NCBI GenBank assembly: GCA_028564705.1
Contig: JAPXFQ010002467.1
Location: 1-64,000, forward strand
Length of the DNA: 64,000 nucleotides
Origin: Apricaphanius iberus
Taxonomy: Eukaryota > Chordata > Actinopteri > Cyprinodontiformes > Aphaniidae
Reading direction: 5' to 3'
The notes under the pieces are model-generated. The model was not told the origin of the DNA. It saw nothing but the letters and a program-made list of their open reading frames with translations, and made no database searches. Both the position numbers and the translations under genes were made by a program. Of this stretch, positions 1 to 12,454 are shown piece after piece. How positions within the stretch are numbered: the stretch's first letter is position 1; every line of letters begins with the position of its first letter.

Positions 1-83
1 ATTTTACATGTGGAGGTCATTTCAAGTTTCTCCCTCTTGATCTTTTTTTTGCTGGTTTTGGCTTGAGTAATTATCTCTAATGG

Positions 84-1100
84 CAGTATGAAGCGATTCC
101 TTAACAGAAGTTGCACAGGTTGTCCAACTTCTCCAGGATGGCACATCCACACATGCTGCAGCAAGAAGGTTTAATGTGTCTCCAAACACAATCTCCAGAA
201 CATGGAGGAGATTTCAGGAGACTGCTGGTTATTCTCGGAGAGCTGGACATGGCCCTCAAAGGTCCTCAACCCATCAGCAGGACCGATACCTGCTCCTTTG
301 TGCAAGGCGGAAGAGGCTGAGCACTGCTCGTGCCCTACAGAATGACCTCCAGAGGGCCACTGGTGTGAATGTCTCTACCTAAACAATCAGGAACCGACTT
401 CATGAAGATGGTCTGAGGGCCCGACGTCCTGCAGTGGGCCCTGTGCTCACTGCCCAGCACCGTGGAGCTCGACTGGAATTTGCTCAAGAACCAGAATTGG
501 CAAGTCCGCCACTGGGGCCCTGTACTTTTTACAGACGAAAGTAGGTTCACCCTGAGCACCTGTGATAGATGTGAAAGAGTCTGGAGAAGACAAGGAGAAC
601 GTTATGCTGCCTGCAACGTCGTTCAACATGACATGTTTGGTGGTGGGTCAGTGATGTTCTGGGGAGGCATATCCATGGAGGGACGCACAGACCTCTACTG
701 CCTAGGAAATGGTGCTCTGACTGCCATAAGGTATCGAGATGAAATCCTTGAACCAATTGTCAGATCCTATGCTGGTGCAGTTGGTCCTGGTTTCCTCCTA
801 ATGCACGACAATGCCCAGCCTCAAGAGTATGCAGGCAGTACCTGGAGGATGAAGGAATTGAAACAATTGAATGGCCTTCACGATCACCTGACTTAAACCC
901 AATAGAACATCTGTGGGACATTATGTTTCGGTCCATTAGGCGCCGCCAGGTTGCTCCTCAGACTGTACAACAGCTAGGGGGATGCCCTCACACAGATCTG
1001 GGAGGAAATGCCACAAGACACCATCTGTCGTCTCATTGGGAGCATGCCCCGACGTTGTCAAGCATGCACACAAGCTTGTGAGGGCCACACAAGATACTGA
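84..1100 (+). pseudogene. Tc1-like (DD34E) transposase remnant
   Basis: A decayed Tc1/mariner-superfamily transposase. The N-terminal helix-turn-helix part is readable around 100-382 (residues such as [11 protein letters not shown]), and the catalytic part around 462-896 (FTDESRF, VMFWGGIS, RYRDEIL, MHDNAQP). The first catalytic Asp is at 534-536, the second at 807-809 and the Glu of PIEHLWD at 905-907. The reading frame breaks at a stop near 380, between 450 and 500, and between the second Asp and the Glu; that spacing is 98 nt where DD34E needs 105. A C-terminal tail (RRCQAC) is readable to about 1060. The protein would bind terminal inverted repeats and cut and paste the element, but this copy cannot encode it. 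The left terminal repeat may lie outside the window. Confidence 0.9.
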
Positions 1101-1311
1101 AAAGCATCTTGAGTTTTTTTTTTTTTTTAAATGGACTAGCCTGCCACATCTTCATTTCACTCTGATTTTAGGGTATCTACACAATTGAGCCCCCTGTTGG
1201 CTTGTTCTTTGTATCGATATCCAAGTTCATATTGAGGTCTGATGTATCTAATTTGTTTCTTTAAAGTGCTCCTTTAATTGTTGTGAGCAGTGAAAAAAAC
1301 AAAACAAAAAA

Positions 1312-1313
<2 letters not shown>

Positions 1314-1352
<39 letters not shown>
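1314..1352. repeat. (AT)n microsatellite
   Basis: An uninterrupted run of alternating A and T just 3' of the Tc1 remnant, preceded by an A-rich stretch. Short overlapping open frames rich in Ile-Tyr repeats here are artefacts. Confidence 0.95.
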
Positions 1353-1356
<4 letters not shown>

Positions 1357-2635
1357 TCTTCTGAGTACATTTGCGTTTTTGTGTGTTTCTTGTTTGCATT
1401 GCAGCCAATCAAACATTCATGTCTTGAAACCTGTCTTACTGGAAGTTGCATTAATAATCATTCCTACAGTTCCACCAGAAAGTGGGGAAACATACCTCAC
1501 ATCCAAATCCCTAAGTGAGATTTAAAAGGGGATCTTGCAAGGAAGTAACTCTAGTGGTATAGAAAGAGGATCATTGTAAAAAAAAGTACAAATGAGCCCC
1601 CCAAAAAAGTTAATTATGAGCTAGTATACATTTGCGCCACATTCTGAGGACAATATGAATTAAAATATCTTCAGTCGAAACCATGCCATGAACAGCTTTG
1701 TCTGTTTTTTTAGCCCAGGGAGGCTCTGCAATGTGCTGGTTGTCTGCACACAAAGTTCCCCATGACTGGAGCCTGTGCCAGTAACATACATTCACTCCTC
1801 ACTAAAATTAAGCTCTGCAAGATGTACCAATTATCCGTCACAGTGTATAAAGAGTTTAAACATTGATTTCACTCTTCTGTAACACTGCTGAAATGCACCT
1901 CCCATTTAGTCAAACGTCTGAGTATTAATCAACTGACCTGCTAATAGCTGTAACTTTAGTAATAGAGCTTGAAAAAAAAAAAATCAAGTGCTCTTTATAT
2001 AGTTACGTTCCAACTCAGTTACGACAGCATGGTTGAATTCCTCACTATCTACTATTTATCTATTTATTATCTATTTGTCTATTTATCACTTAAGCTCTTA
2101 TAGGTCTATCTAGACAGTTCTATAATACATTTTGCAACACTTCCTTCTCTTGTTGCCATTCTTAGGTGATTTAACCGCTCTATTGGTTAATTTTGCAACA
2201 TAAAAACTGTAAATAAATAAATCTATGTTACATAACTTTTTGTTCTCTGTTTTGTATGCAAGAAGTCTTTTGGGGTTGCAGGGGGTTCATGGTTTCTTCA
2301 AGGTTCCTTGGTCTGTCTGTTGTCAGTTCATGGTCAGTCTCTCATCTGATCAACTGCTCTGTGCTCCCTTCTCTGTGTTTTCATGAGTCCTGCCAGAAAT
2401 AAAGTGCATCTTAATTCATCCTGCCGCCTACTCAGTCAACTTTGAACACAACGCAACATGTCAAAATCCTGATGTTCTTCTTATACTTTATTTATATGAC
2501 ACTTGTTTGTTGTATCTGTGTAAGGCTGACAGTTCTATTAGGCCAGCAGCGGGTCATATAATATTGTACTGATCTGTTAACTGCCTTTATTATCAATTCA
2601 AAAAAGTGGTGATGCAGCTTGTAAAAAGTAGAATA
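1353..2635. other. No gene seen; AT-rich DNA
   Basis: No coding frame with family resemblance on either strand. It holds a 12-A run near 1972 and a TATC/TATT-rich low-complexity patch at about 2046-2090. A stretch near 2350-2450 has an AATAAA signal followed by text resembling a terminal repeat, but I could not assign it. Confidence 0.5.
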
Positions 2636-2830
2636 TAATAAAATAGAATATAATTCAGCTTTATTGTCATTGTATATGTCACAAGTACAAAGTAACAAAA
2701 TGCAGTTTGTATCAATCCAGAAGTGCTTTGGCAAGAATATATACCACAGAATATAGATATATTATAGATATTTTACAAATGTTGGGTAACACACAGCCAT
2801 TGGTAATCCACATTCTAGCTCCACAGGAGA
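2636..2830 (-). repeat. Probable LINE 3'-end repeat
   Basis: On the plus strand it reads TTCAGCTTTATTGTCATTG, then a tract of short ATAGAATATA-like units. This resembles the 3' untranslated end of fish CR1/L2-type LINEs in reverse orientation. The assignment rests on remembered appearance, so it is tentative. Confidence 0.45.
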
Positions 2831-3940
2831 GCATCCTTCTGTAACCCCCACAGCATCCTTCTGTAATCCACAACACAAATTTATACAGTATGAGGGTATG
2901 ATATGAATTTACTATACATATACGTATATACAGGTGTTGTGGATGGAGAAGGATGCAACTATTTGGCTATGAATATTTATGGAGGATTGTCTATGGCAAT
3001 CAATGAGATTAATAATTTATGGAAAATTATTACATACGAGGCACCGCCTGACAAGTCAGTAACTATATTAATAGCCAAATATTTCAGTCTCAGTGATAGT
3101 TTATTATCTACTTGGTTAAGGCTAAGATAATAAACACAAAGTGAAGGGTGAGCTCTAGATGTTCATTGAACAGCAATAACTACGTGTATATGTGGAATAA
3201 ATGGACAAGTGACGTTCCTAAATAGAATAATTTATTTACAAAAGAAGAAGAATAAGACAATCATTCTAATCACCCAGGCTAGTACACACACTGCTGACGA
3301 AAATAAATGAATAACTACCAAAAATAAAAGAACACAATGAACAGATAAATATGCAATGAAATAGGAACCATAAATTCTGATGTCAAAGTTCTGTAGGAAT
3401 CAGGATGCTTAAAGACCAAGGCTTATATAGCAATGCCCAGAATGAAGCCTAAATTAGTGTAATAATTGTGATTAGTTTAAACTAAAAAGAACCATTAATT
3501 TATGTCTGAGCCAATCAACAATGTAGGGAAAAATAAAACATTCTTTGGATTGAGAAATATTTTGTTTACAATTTCTGTGGATGAGAAGTCATTTACCTTT
3601 GGTAAAGATTAATCACAACAGTAAACAATCTAATTCCAGTATTTGATGCATTGAGGCGGGTTCAAACACGGCTAATAAGTATAGTTTTCTGTTGTTAAAC
3701 AATCTACTTTAAACCAATCTCTATTTTGAAAACTGTCAATAACAATCTTGTTGTTTATGAAATGCAGGCCTGAAAGCAAAACAAGTGTGTTACCCTTAGC
3801 ATGTAGCTTGCCTCTAACCCATGAGGTGTCATTTAGAGCCACTAATATATTTATTAAACATTAAACAAAGAAAATAACCTCCTGTCAGATAGAGTAACTC
3901 AGATTACCATATTTGGAACGACTCTTTCTATCATGATTTC
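2831..3940. other. No gene seen; possible LTR-like text
   Basis: No coding frame recognised. On the minus strand, 3260-2970 has an AATAAATTA polyadenylation-like signal followed by text weakly similar to the region 61560-61320, including a shared GGTGCCTCGT. It may be a decayed long terminal repeat; the similarity is patchy. Confidence 0.3.
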
Positions 3941-4660
3941 AATTCTAGGACTCTACTGCAGACACACAAACGACCCAGCGACTCAGAGGTTGAAAGTTTA
4001 AACAATAATTTATTGTCTCTTTTCCAGGGAGGAGAGCTGGGTTAAATCTGAGGACTCAAAAGGGAAATCCACTGGTCAGATACTGGGAGGTAAAGGCGTC
4101 CGCTGGAGGCGAGAGGAGAAGAAGGTGAGTGGATCACAATGAGCCAAAAGGAGAGTTTGCTTATTTGGAGGAATGTGGGTTTCCTGCTCAGGGGGAGCTG
4201 GAGGAAGTGTGCAGCAGTGGAGGGTTAGGTGGATGGTTTTACTCCAAGGTTGCGCAGGTCAACGGGAGAGGAGCGAGGGTGGACAGGCAGAAGCTGAATC
4301 TGATCCAAACCAGAGGAGTTCAGCGAAGGGGGGGCGACAGGATGACAGGTGAGGGTGCAGATGCTTCAAGCTACGAACAGCTGACTGATAGATCCAGGGA
4401 GATCCTCCAACCGACAGATCCAAGGGGGCGATCAGCTGCTGTACTTGAGAGCTAGATTGCAGCTTGTTGCCTCTCTAACGAGGTGAACCATCTGGTGTCT
4501 GCTCCAGGTAGGTGCTCCCCTTTTAACCATTCCTCCATGATTAGGCTGAGTGTGTTCAGCTGGAGAAGGACACCAAGTCGCACCCCCGAGGAGGAGAAGG
4601 TAAGATGAACACACACACACACACCCTGACACTTGGTCGGAAAACATTTGAAACACTGAT
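3941..4660 (-). repeat. Unassigned GC-richer repeat-like block
   Basis: This block is richer in G and C than its surroundings and, on the minus strand, runs toward an AATAAATTATTG signal near 4010 and a GTTTGTGTGTCTGCAG stretch that looks like a retroelement R/U5 region. Short open frames (for example 4129-4455 on plus) have no family resemblance. Promoter-like or LTR-like sequence is the best guess. Confidence 0.3.
4606..4624. repeat. (CA)n microsatellite
   Basis: About nine CA dinucleotides in a row. Confidence 0.9.
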
Positions 4661-5039
4661 TAAACCTTCAGGCCGAATAGATAGCAGATGTAATCTTACA
4701 CAAACAGTAAAAGAAACACACCCTTAAATCTTAGTTATCTTAAATTAATCTTGCCTCTGCCCAGACAGACTTTATTAAATGATTAAAACTCTCTAGGCTT
4801 CTCTGCGATTGATGAGGGGTGTTCAAAAGTCATTAGCCAGCAGGCTAACAATAGGCTAACATGGCCTTGTAGATTCACGGTTGCTCAGTGGTTGGTAGCG
4901 CAGGAAGCTGTGACCAGGAAGTAGGCTTTGTCCTCTGCCTTTGCTACTCAGCGATTGACTCCAACCTTCATTGAAACAGTACCTTTGGAGTCTTTTACAG
5001 CATGCCATTCACCTCATATCGGCTCCATGGCGGTGAATA

Positions 5040-5510
5040 AATGCGGCTTTGACTGGGTCAGGTCCCCCTGCAGGAAGTGCTGCTCTGGCAATACACTGGG
5101 AGGCTTTCACCACCCACTGTGACACCTTTAGGTTAAAGCAGCTTCTGTACCAAACGGCTGTACAATTGATCAGGATGCTCTTGATAGTCAGCAGTAGAAG
5201 TTCACCAGGATGTCTGGGGACAGGTGGTTCTTCCTCAGAGTCCTCAGGAAAAAGAGCTGCTGGTGAGTCTTCTTGACCATTTTGGAGCAGCTTGTCATCC
5301 AGGTGAGATCCTCAGAGATGTGAACTCCCAGGAACTTGAAGCTGTTCACGTGCTCCACAGTTATTGCTGGATATAGGTCAGCATTCCTCCTGAAGTCCAT
5401 GATGAGCTCCTTGGCCTTCTCGGTGTTGATCAGCAAGATGATCCACTTTATCACTGTCTTTGATGAGGCCGATCACTGTAGTGTTATCTGTCACAACTGA
5501 AATTAAATAA
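5040..5510 (-). pseudogene. LINE reverse transcriptase C-terminal fragment (CR1/L2/Rex1-like)
   Basis: The minus strand encodes residues typical of the part just after the reverse transcriptase palm in jockey-superfamily LINEs: an eroded DDT-TVIGLI near 5500-5470, then NTEKAKELIMDFRR, FKFLGVHISEDLTW and QQLFFLRTLRKNHLSP (5454-5188), and beyond the stop an eroded GCITVWYG-like segment down to about 5040. The endonuclease and most of the polymerase are missing, so it is a dead fragment. The same family seems to recur at 18655-19255 and 30145-30566. Confidence 0.8.
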
Positions 5511-5519
5511 TTAAACAAA

Positions 5520-6540
5520 TAAAGTATTTGTATGTTTTCTAAACTACAGTACCTCACTTTTCCTTGGTAGTTACTGAAAGTAGAGAAACAATCTTGTTAC
5601 CTGTTCACAAAACACAAACATGTAGGCATTATCATATTACTTTAGTGAGGTAGTTTCCACTCATACTTTAGGCATTATCTTGGGTTCATTGATCTTTTAG
5701 TTTCACCTACAAATTTAAAGACCCAACTGGTACTGGCGACACATAATGGCTAAAAAGTCATGAACGTCAAAATCCTAAAAAATTGTAATACACCAATTCA
5801 GGACCACTTTTTATGTTCACCAAAAAAAGTCAGTCCTTTGTTAAATATCTGTTTCATGTTTGAATTGCATGTTTTGAACTGAAGTGGACATATTCTTTCA
5901 AAAAATACATTTCCAAACACCACAAGGTGAAAATTACCCATGCCTCACGGTGAACAAAACACCCTAAATGAGGTAGTCATAATGCATGGATGAGAAGGTT
6001 AAGAAGCTGTCCTGAGCACAGCTTCCTATCTGGCATTAAAAATAATTCATTCTAAACAATTCAATTCAACACCTATACATTTATTTCAATATGCATTTAA
6101 TACAAAACAGCATTGTTTATTTGAAAACACTCATCTTAAAACTGGAAGCCAATCTTTTTTTTTTTTTTTTTGTCAGTCTGTTTGTTGCTAACTGGCATCT
6201 GATCCCCAAGAGATTCTAAATAGTTTCCCAAGCTTCGACTCATGGGCTAAAAGTGGCCAGTCCTTATTTTAGCAAAACAGAGTACCCAAAGCTTCTGATC
6301 TATGTAGTTAGTTTGAAAGGTTGAGGGCTTCAACTCCTTCAAGAGTCATATTAACAGCTATAAAATGGCTGAATTGTCCATGATTACTTAAGCATGCAGT
6401 TTATAAATTTGTAGTTTCCCTATATTTGCCACATGCTGTACATTTTGCTTGGGTCAACCCATCTTAGTTTACCTAGTTTACCTTTATTTTTAATCATATT
6501 ATCATCGAGTTATTATTCTTGTTTGAATCTCATTCAAGAA
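5520..6540. other. No gene seen
   Basis: AT-rich, with a T run near 6153-6170. No conserved coding frame or structured repeat recognised. Confidence 0.5.
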
Positions 6541-6544
6541 ATGC

Positions 6545-6785
6545 TGAGTGGAGTGGAGTTAGAGGACCTGAGTGGTCTGGGGCTTGGCACAATGATGACA
6601 GATTTTCAACCTAATTAGGTGCCTGAGCCATTCATTGATTTATAAACTAACAGATGGATTTTCAGTCTATTCTCTGAGCTACGGGGAGCTCATGTAAAAC
6701 TTTACAACTGGGCTGATGTGCAGTTTTTGTAGTTCTAGTGGGGGCAGCGTTCTGAATCAGCTGCAGCTCAACTTGTGAAGAAAAA
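6545..6785 (-). pseudogene. L2-type LINE C-terminal fragment
   Basis: The plus-strand text (CTGAGCTACGGGGAGC, GTTCTGAATCAGCTGCAGCT) aligns by eye with 15200-15430, the C-terminal part of the long reverse transcriptase frame in the LINE at 14.7-16.7 kb. It is a short internal piece with stops in all frames. Confidence 0.75.
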
Positions 6786-6789
6786 GTGA

Positions 6790-8095
6790 CAGTGTATTGC
6801 AGAAATAAGGTCTAGGTTTAATTAGATTTGGCATTAGATGTACTTCTATTGGTGAAAATAGTTCAACTGAAATAGATTTTCCCTACTATAATGACATTTT
6901 ATCTTAAATTATTAATCTTAAATTTGAAAATATGTGTTTCCTCTAAGCAGTTAGAGTTGAATATAATTATTACTTAACTCCACATCAAACAGAAATATTC
7001 TCTATCATTGTCAAGTCATCACATGACATATTAGATTAGAATAGGTGAAAAGTATTCTTCAACTTCAGTCTCTCCACTGACTCCCAAGAGTTTTGCCATT
7101 TTCCCCAGATGTCTTCACTAATAATTACTAATCAATAAAATAGAAATAATCTTGAAATAATTTGACACGCCCATCCACTAACTGGTACCATAATAATAAT
7201 AATAATAATTCAGCAACAAAGCAGCATAATATTTTGTCAGACTTGTTTTCATGTTTGTCACAAAATCAAATCATCAGTCTGTATCTGAAAAGTATAGTAA
7301 AGTTTTGACAGGGCTTTAGCTACAGTCAGGTCCACACTCCTCACAAGGGGGCTTAAAAGAAACATATTTTTTACTTTACTGTTTCTTAGCCTCTGTCTTT
7401 TTACACAAACCACACACACACACACAAGTATACATAGTATTTTGCACAAAAACAGACATCTCTAAAGGACTCCAATCTCTCTGAAGCTCAGCTGGTGGAA
7501 CTAATGCAGCTATAGGCAAGGTCAAACAAAAAAACCAGAGAATGGATGTGGACAAAGCGTCCCTACAGTGTCTGATGCAGTGACATCAATGAGTTTAGTT
7601 TACGTTTCCATATTGCTTTAAGGCAGGAAACTGTTATCCTAACAAAACGATATTGTACAGAACATGTTTGAGGATGGTAGAAATCAAAGAATACATATCA
7701 TGTATAGTTTTCACTGATTAAATAATTACAGTCAGAAAGAACACATAAACACCTCAAGTTAAATCATGTCAAGAATAATGAAGATCATCAAACTGTGGTT
7801 AAAGTATTCAACATAAAATCATACATCTGTACCCAATTCTGGATAGAGATGCCCTCTTCAGACAAGCTTAAGGTATAAAACTTTGGAAAAACAAAAAACA
7901 AAACATCAACTTTTTAATTTCTTTGATAATGACTAATGATAATTCAATGTGTCACAGAAATATATATAAAAGTATATGTAAGAACTTGTTTTCCATCTTT
8001 ATTCCTTCAGTTAATTTTAACCCCCCAAATATAGGGAAACTCCAAATTTATTGCATGCATTGAGTGACTTTTTAGCAGCAATGTCTTTAAAAGCA
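6790..8095. other. No gene seen
   Basis: AT-rich DNA with an (AAT)n run at 7188-7211 and a (CA)n run at about 7410-7427. Nothing else recognised. Confidence 0.5.
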
Positions 8096-8097
8096 CT

Positions 8098-8636
8098 TAT
8101 GTCAAACTTAAGCCCTGTGGGCCAAATTTGGCCCGCTATGTAGAGGGTGACAAGGGAATCAGTTGTCGCTCCTGTCCCATCCCGATCCCAAAAAAATGTA
8201 TTTATCTATTTAGCTTTATCCGCCATCTTTAACCATATCCTGCATTCTCGTTGTTTGGCCACCTTACCACGTCACGAATGGACTCGATTCGTCTGACTAC
8301 CAAACTATTAAGATACACGCATTTTAAGTCGGATATCATATGCTTACCAGTTTATCCATGTGGTGTAGCAACAACGTAGCAGTTTCAGTTTTGGTGCATG
8401 CAGTGTAGTAGACCCAATGGAATTCAACTAAAGATAGCGATCTGTCAGATTGCATTGTGCAGCGGAGTTAATAACCACACATATTGGCACCGCATCGCAG
8501 CGTCATTTTTTAAAGCTAATTCCCTGATGTCTGACAAGATAAATTTTTAAAAACAACATTAAAATGTCTAATTTCCGGTTTCCCGTCCGATCCCGTGGAT
8601 TATATCCTGTCCCATCTAAATTACGTTACCAACAGT
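8098..8636. mobile_element. Possible hAT-type non-autonomous repeats
   Basis: 8098-8147 resembles a widespread vertebrate repeat end (ATGTCAAACTTAAGCCC, GGCCAAATTTGGCCCGC). The following 480 bp begins GGGTGACAAGGGAATC and ends with text rich in TCCCGTCCGATCCCGTGG, which looks like a second non-autonomous element. No terminal repeats or target duplications were resolved, so boundaries and family are uncertain. Confidence 0.35.
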
Positions 8637-8639
8637 TGA

Positions 8640-9115
8640 ACCATTTAATGTAGTACTTTCGGTTCAATACATATGTATCGAACAATACATTATTATTTAT
8701 TTTTTATCTTGTCTTCTGACAATGCGCTCTGTGTTGAGAGCTCAGTGGATCTGCACTAGACTCCTCTGCCTAGGCAGCCTGTCGAGTGCAGCTCTACTGA
8801 GTGCTGCCTACATGCATTCACTAAAACTAGCGAGAAAAGCTATGAGAAGTTAGCTCGTTGCAACATGGCAATTTCCTCATCGCTACCCAAAATTGAAGCT
8901 CCTCCCTGGTCATTCAGATTTGGCATTTAGTTTTCATGTAAATCATGACCCTGACGCATTAGCAGCTCCCCTTACATTATCTTATAGAGTTCTGGATTAG
9001 ACACACAAACACACGTAAGATCACCCACACGTGTTTTTCTTTTTACTTATTAACCAAGTTTGTTTAACTGATAGTTGATCAAGAGAAAGAGTTACGAAGT
9101 TCAATGCAAAATATT
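8640..9115. other. No gene seen
   Basis: Unassigned AT-rich sequence between a suspected hAT repeat and a LINE fragment. Confidence 0.5.
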
Positions 9116-9119
9116 TTCT

Positions 9120-10270
9120 AGGGGGTAGTAGTTCCAGATCCTCCTCTGACTGGTGGTGGTCAAATATACCGTGTTTATCCAAAACTGCTGTAAGTTGTTT
9201 GACAACAACCCTCTCTAGGATTTTCGAGAGAAATTACAGTTTTGAGTTGGTCTGTGTTTGCATAGCAAAGAAGGATCCAGGTTTGGTTTCTTGAGAAGTG
9301 GGTGAATAATGGCATTTTTGAAATAATCTGGAACTTAACTAGAAACCAGAGAGGAATTGACTATTGAGAGAACACATGGGCCAGTCCGTTGAATGACATC
9401 TTTGAAAAGAATAGTTCGCAAAACATCCAGAGGATAGCAATAAGACTTCATAGAAGCAACAATGTCTGAAGCAACAATGTCTAGGCGTCAGTTCAGACAG
9501 AGAAATGGGGGAGAATTGTGCCAGAATCGAAGGTCGTGCAGGTGAGGCAACCATTTCTAAATTGACAACAGAAGACATAGAGATCCTCACTCTGACTTTT
9601 TCCAAAAAAAGGACAAAACCTTTTCAAAGTCCACACTGGAGCTAATAGGGACAGCAGGAAGAACAGGGGTGACAAAATTACTAATGGTGTTGAAGAACCT
9701 TAGAAGAACCACTGCCCTTTGAAATTAAAACAGAGAAGTAATTTTCCCTTGCAACCTTAACAGGATTATCAAAAAAATCCAACAAGTCTCTTAAATAAAG
9801 TAAGTGAGCCTGCAGACCAGTTTTCCTCCATAAACGCTCAACTTTTCTGCAGGATCGCTTAATGCAGCGAAGCCTGTCAAGTTATCTAGGGAGAAGAGTT
9901 AGAAGCTGAAACTGGTCTAGTTTTGATAGGACATACCTTGTCCAAGATGGAAGCACAGTTTTCCTTAAAAACATTGACTAAGAAGTTTACATCATACAAA
10001 GGAGGTAGATTTACATAAAAGAAATTGAAAAAAATCATATGCAACGGTAGAATGTAAAATACGAGAAATAACCATCCTACAAGAAGGACCAGATAACACA
10101 GAAGTAGACAACTCAAAGTGCATACAGTAATGAACAATGAATGAACAAAACTGTCCTCCAAAAAAAGACAGTCAATATTCAGGCCTAGAGTAAAAACAAG
10201 ATCCAATGTATGGCCTTTAGAATGAGTGGGCCCAGATACATGTTTGACAAAATTAAACGAGTCTTTAGTA
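9120..10270 (-). pseudogene. LINE fragment: endonuclease end through reverse transcriptase start
   Basis: Read on the minus strand from 10206, it starts with an endonuclease C-terminus (MDLVFTLGLNIDCL), runs through the linker (NCASILDKVCP) and reaches the reverse transcriptase N-terminus near 9360-9270 (VPDYFKNAIIHPLLKKPNLD). Several frame changes and stops separate these parts. It differs from the 14.7-kb LINE. The order of domains is normal and the active site is absent. A plus-strand Tc1 element begins immediately beyond it. Confidence 0.75.
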
Positions 10271-10274
10271 GTAT

Positions 10275-10913
10275 TTAGCCCCTACAAAAAAAGCATGAAT
10301 TCAGGCCCTTACAGGCCTGTTACATCTTATTTTAGAAGCTCTTTGATTCTCTACTCCTTACCTATATTAATTGAACCTGTTTTAACTCGTTATCAGTATA
10401 AAAGAATCCTATCCGCACTTTAAAATACTCTGATTCCAACCTCCACTACGGACAAGACCAGAGAGCTGTCTAAAGAACACCAGGGACACAATTTTACACC
10501 TGCACAAGAATGGGATGAGCAAATCTCCAATAGGCAAGCAGCTTGGTGAGAAGAGATCAACTGCTGGAGCAATTATTAGAAAATGAAATAAATATAAGAT
10601 CATTGACAATCTCTCTCAACCTGGGGCTCCATACGAGATCTCACCTGGTGGGGTACATATGATCTTGAGAACGTTGAAGAACAAACCTAGAACAACACAG
10701 TAGAACCTGGTCAATGCCCGAAGAGAGCTAAAACCACAGTAACAAAGGGTAAACCAGCAAATATTCAGGTCTGTCTAATGTTTGCCAGAGACCATTGGGA
10801 TGATCCAGAGGAGGATTTGGACAATTTCATGTGGTCAGATGAGACAAAAATAGAACTCTTTAAAATAAACGCCATTTGCTGTGTTTGGAGGGGGAAGAAT
10901 GTTGAGCTGCATC
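10275..10913 (+). pseudogene. Tc1-like transposon, 5' half
   Basis: Begins with a degraded terminal repeat and the usual leader (ACTCGTTATCAGTATAAAAG at about 10385), then the DNA-binding part (KDNPRDTILHL-like near 10480) and the catalytic MWSDETKIELF near 10830 with the first acidic residue. It continues to WRGKNVELHP and stops at a GCTGCATC octamer (10906-10913), where a hAT-like element intervenes. The second half resumes at 12455. Many stops; not functional. Confidence 0.85.
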
Positions 10914-12454
10914 CATGCTGTTGGAATATTCTCCAGGGGGGCTATGATGATGATGGCCAGATTTTAGAGTTTTCAAATGATTAAATTCTTTGCCTAATTA
11001 ATTACAGCTGTAAATAATATTTTAATAATCTTGGTAGCTGTTGTTTCATGAAATAAAGGAGAAATGAAAAAAAAAAAAAATTAACTCCACATTCACTTTC
11101 ACACATGGCCCTGACTGTTTCTTATTATGTCAGACAACCATGTGTATCTTCCTAATGGGACTATCCTATGACAAAAGTGTGATTTCAGTCAGAGGTTTAA
11201 ACAGTTTTGCTGCAACAGAGACCGCTATTGTAGAGGTGGAATCACTGAGCTATCGAGTGAGGTATTGATTCAGGATGGGATATCTATTCACACTGGGAGT
11301 ATCTGCCAGAGCTCCACTTCAGTTAAGTATGAGAAGATATGAGTAGGAGAAAAGCCTGTTATATTTCTTCTGTTCTTTATTTTTTCCACACAGCTGCTGA
11401 TACAGGTTTGCATGATATAAATGTGAGGAGGGAGACGATATGTGTGATCTTAAATGAAAAATAAGAACAAATGCAAGATAAAGTAGAAATAACCAACATG
11501 TATGAATAAACTTAACATTTGGATATCAGCACCTGTGTAAAATATACAATAAATCAAATGTATTATAGACTTAGTAATTACATTTCATGATTTACCTTTT
11601 TCCAATATGTACACTCTCAGCAGTCAAACTCTCCAATTCATTAATCTAAACATTAGGAATACCTGCTCTCATAGTGAAGTAGTCTTGTCTAAAAAGCTAC
11701 TTTCGCTAATAAGTTTGCACCAATTAAGATCTGAAACATCACTCTAACTGAATAATGTCAATTTTTAACTCTGTGGTACCTCACCATGAAATGTACTCAA
11801 GCTATATAGTGACCCAACATGCATAATTCAATATAAATACGATTCTCTCTACTCTCGTTTTACTGCTGATTGATATTGATATTTGGATGATCAGGTTGGA
11901 ACTATTTTACATCGAGCTTCTCCTGCTATTTTCTTTTCTCTCAAACTGTATTGTTTTTAGTGATATAACTAAAGTATTACTTTTCTCTTTCTGCATTTTG
12001 CGTCTCCAGCTCCCGTGGTTTGACGTGTGCACCAGTCTGTGATGTTGGTTTGATTTCAGCCACACGGTGGGAGGGGGGAGATATGTAAGCCTTTCAGGGT
12101 CCAAGAAAGCTGTGCCCCAAATTGTATTATCTCATATATTGAAGAGGAGCTACTGTGCATGTACAACTTTTATCGAGAGTCTATGGGTGCCTTGGGACGC
12201 ACGTTTTTTGCATCCCAAGGCGGAAGTACATACTCAATAAGACAACACTGATGAGTGTAACAACTCAACTCACCATAAGCTATAAATTATTTATCTTGCA
12301 CATCTGAAAGGAAACACATATTTCGAAATAGTTGTATGCTATTATAACAATTATTTTCCAAGTTTTATTCAACGTAATATGGCAAGTTGTGAGTGGTGGG
12401 GCAGTTGTGAGTTGTGGAACGGCGCCCTAGTGCCCTCTATTGGCCAGCCAACTG
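10914..12454 (-). mobile_element. hAT-like element (copy 1) inserted in Tc1
   Basis: About 1,541 bp lying exactly between the two halves of the Tc1 element. It is flanked by GCTGCATC (10906-10913) and GTTGCATT (12455-12462), an 8-bp duplication with two differences, as expected for hAT. Its right end read on the minus strand starts CAGTTGGCTGGCCAATAG. The segment 12454-11505 aligns by eye with 49808-50757, a second copy in the opposite orientation. A short frame (LKTIQFERKENSRRSSM, about 11955-11907 on minus) lies where copy 2 has LKTIPFKRKT, so it may be a transposase first exon. No DDE or BED domain seen. Confidence 0.65.

Noticed and set aside
4129..4455. 108-codon open frame as a gene
   Set aside because: Low-complexity Gly/Arg/Glu-rich product, no domain, and the block looks LTR-like on the other strand.
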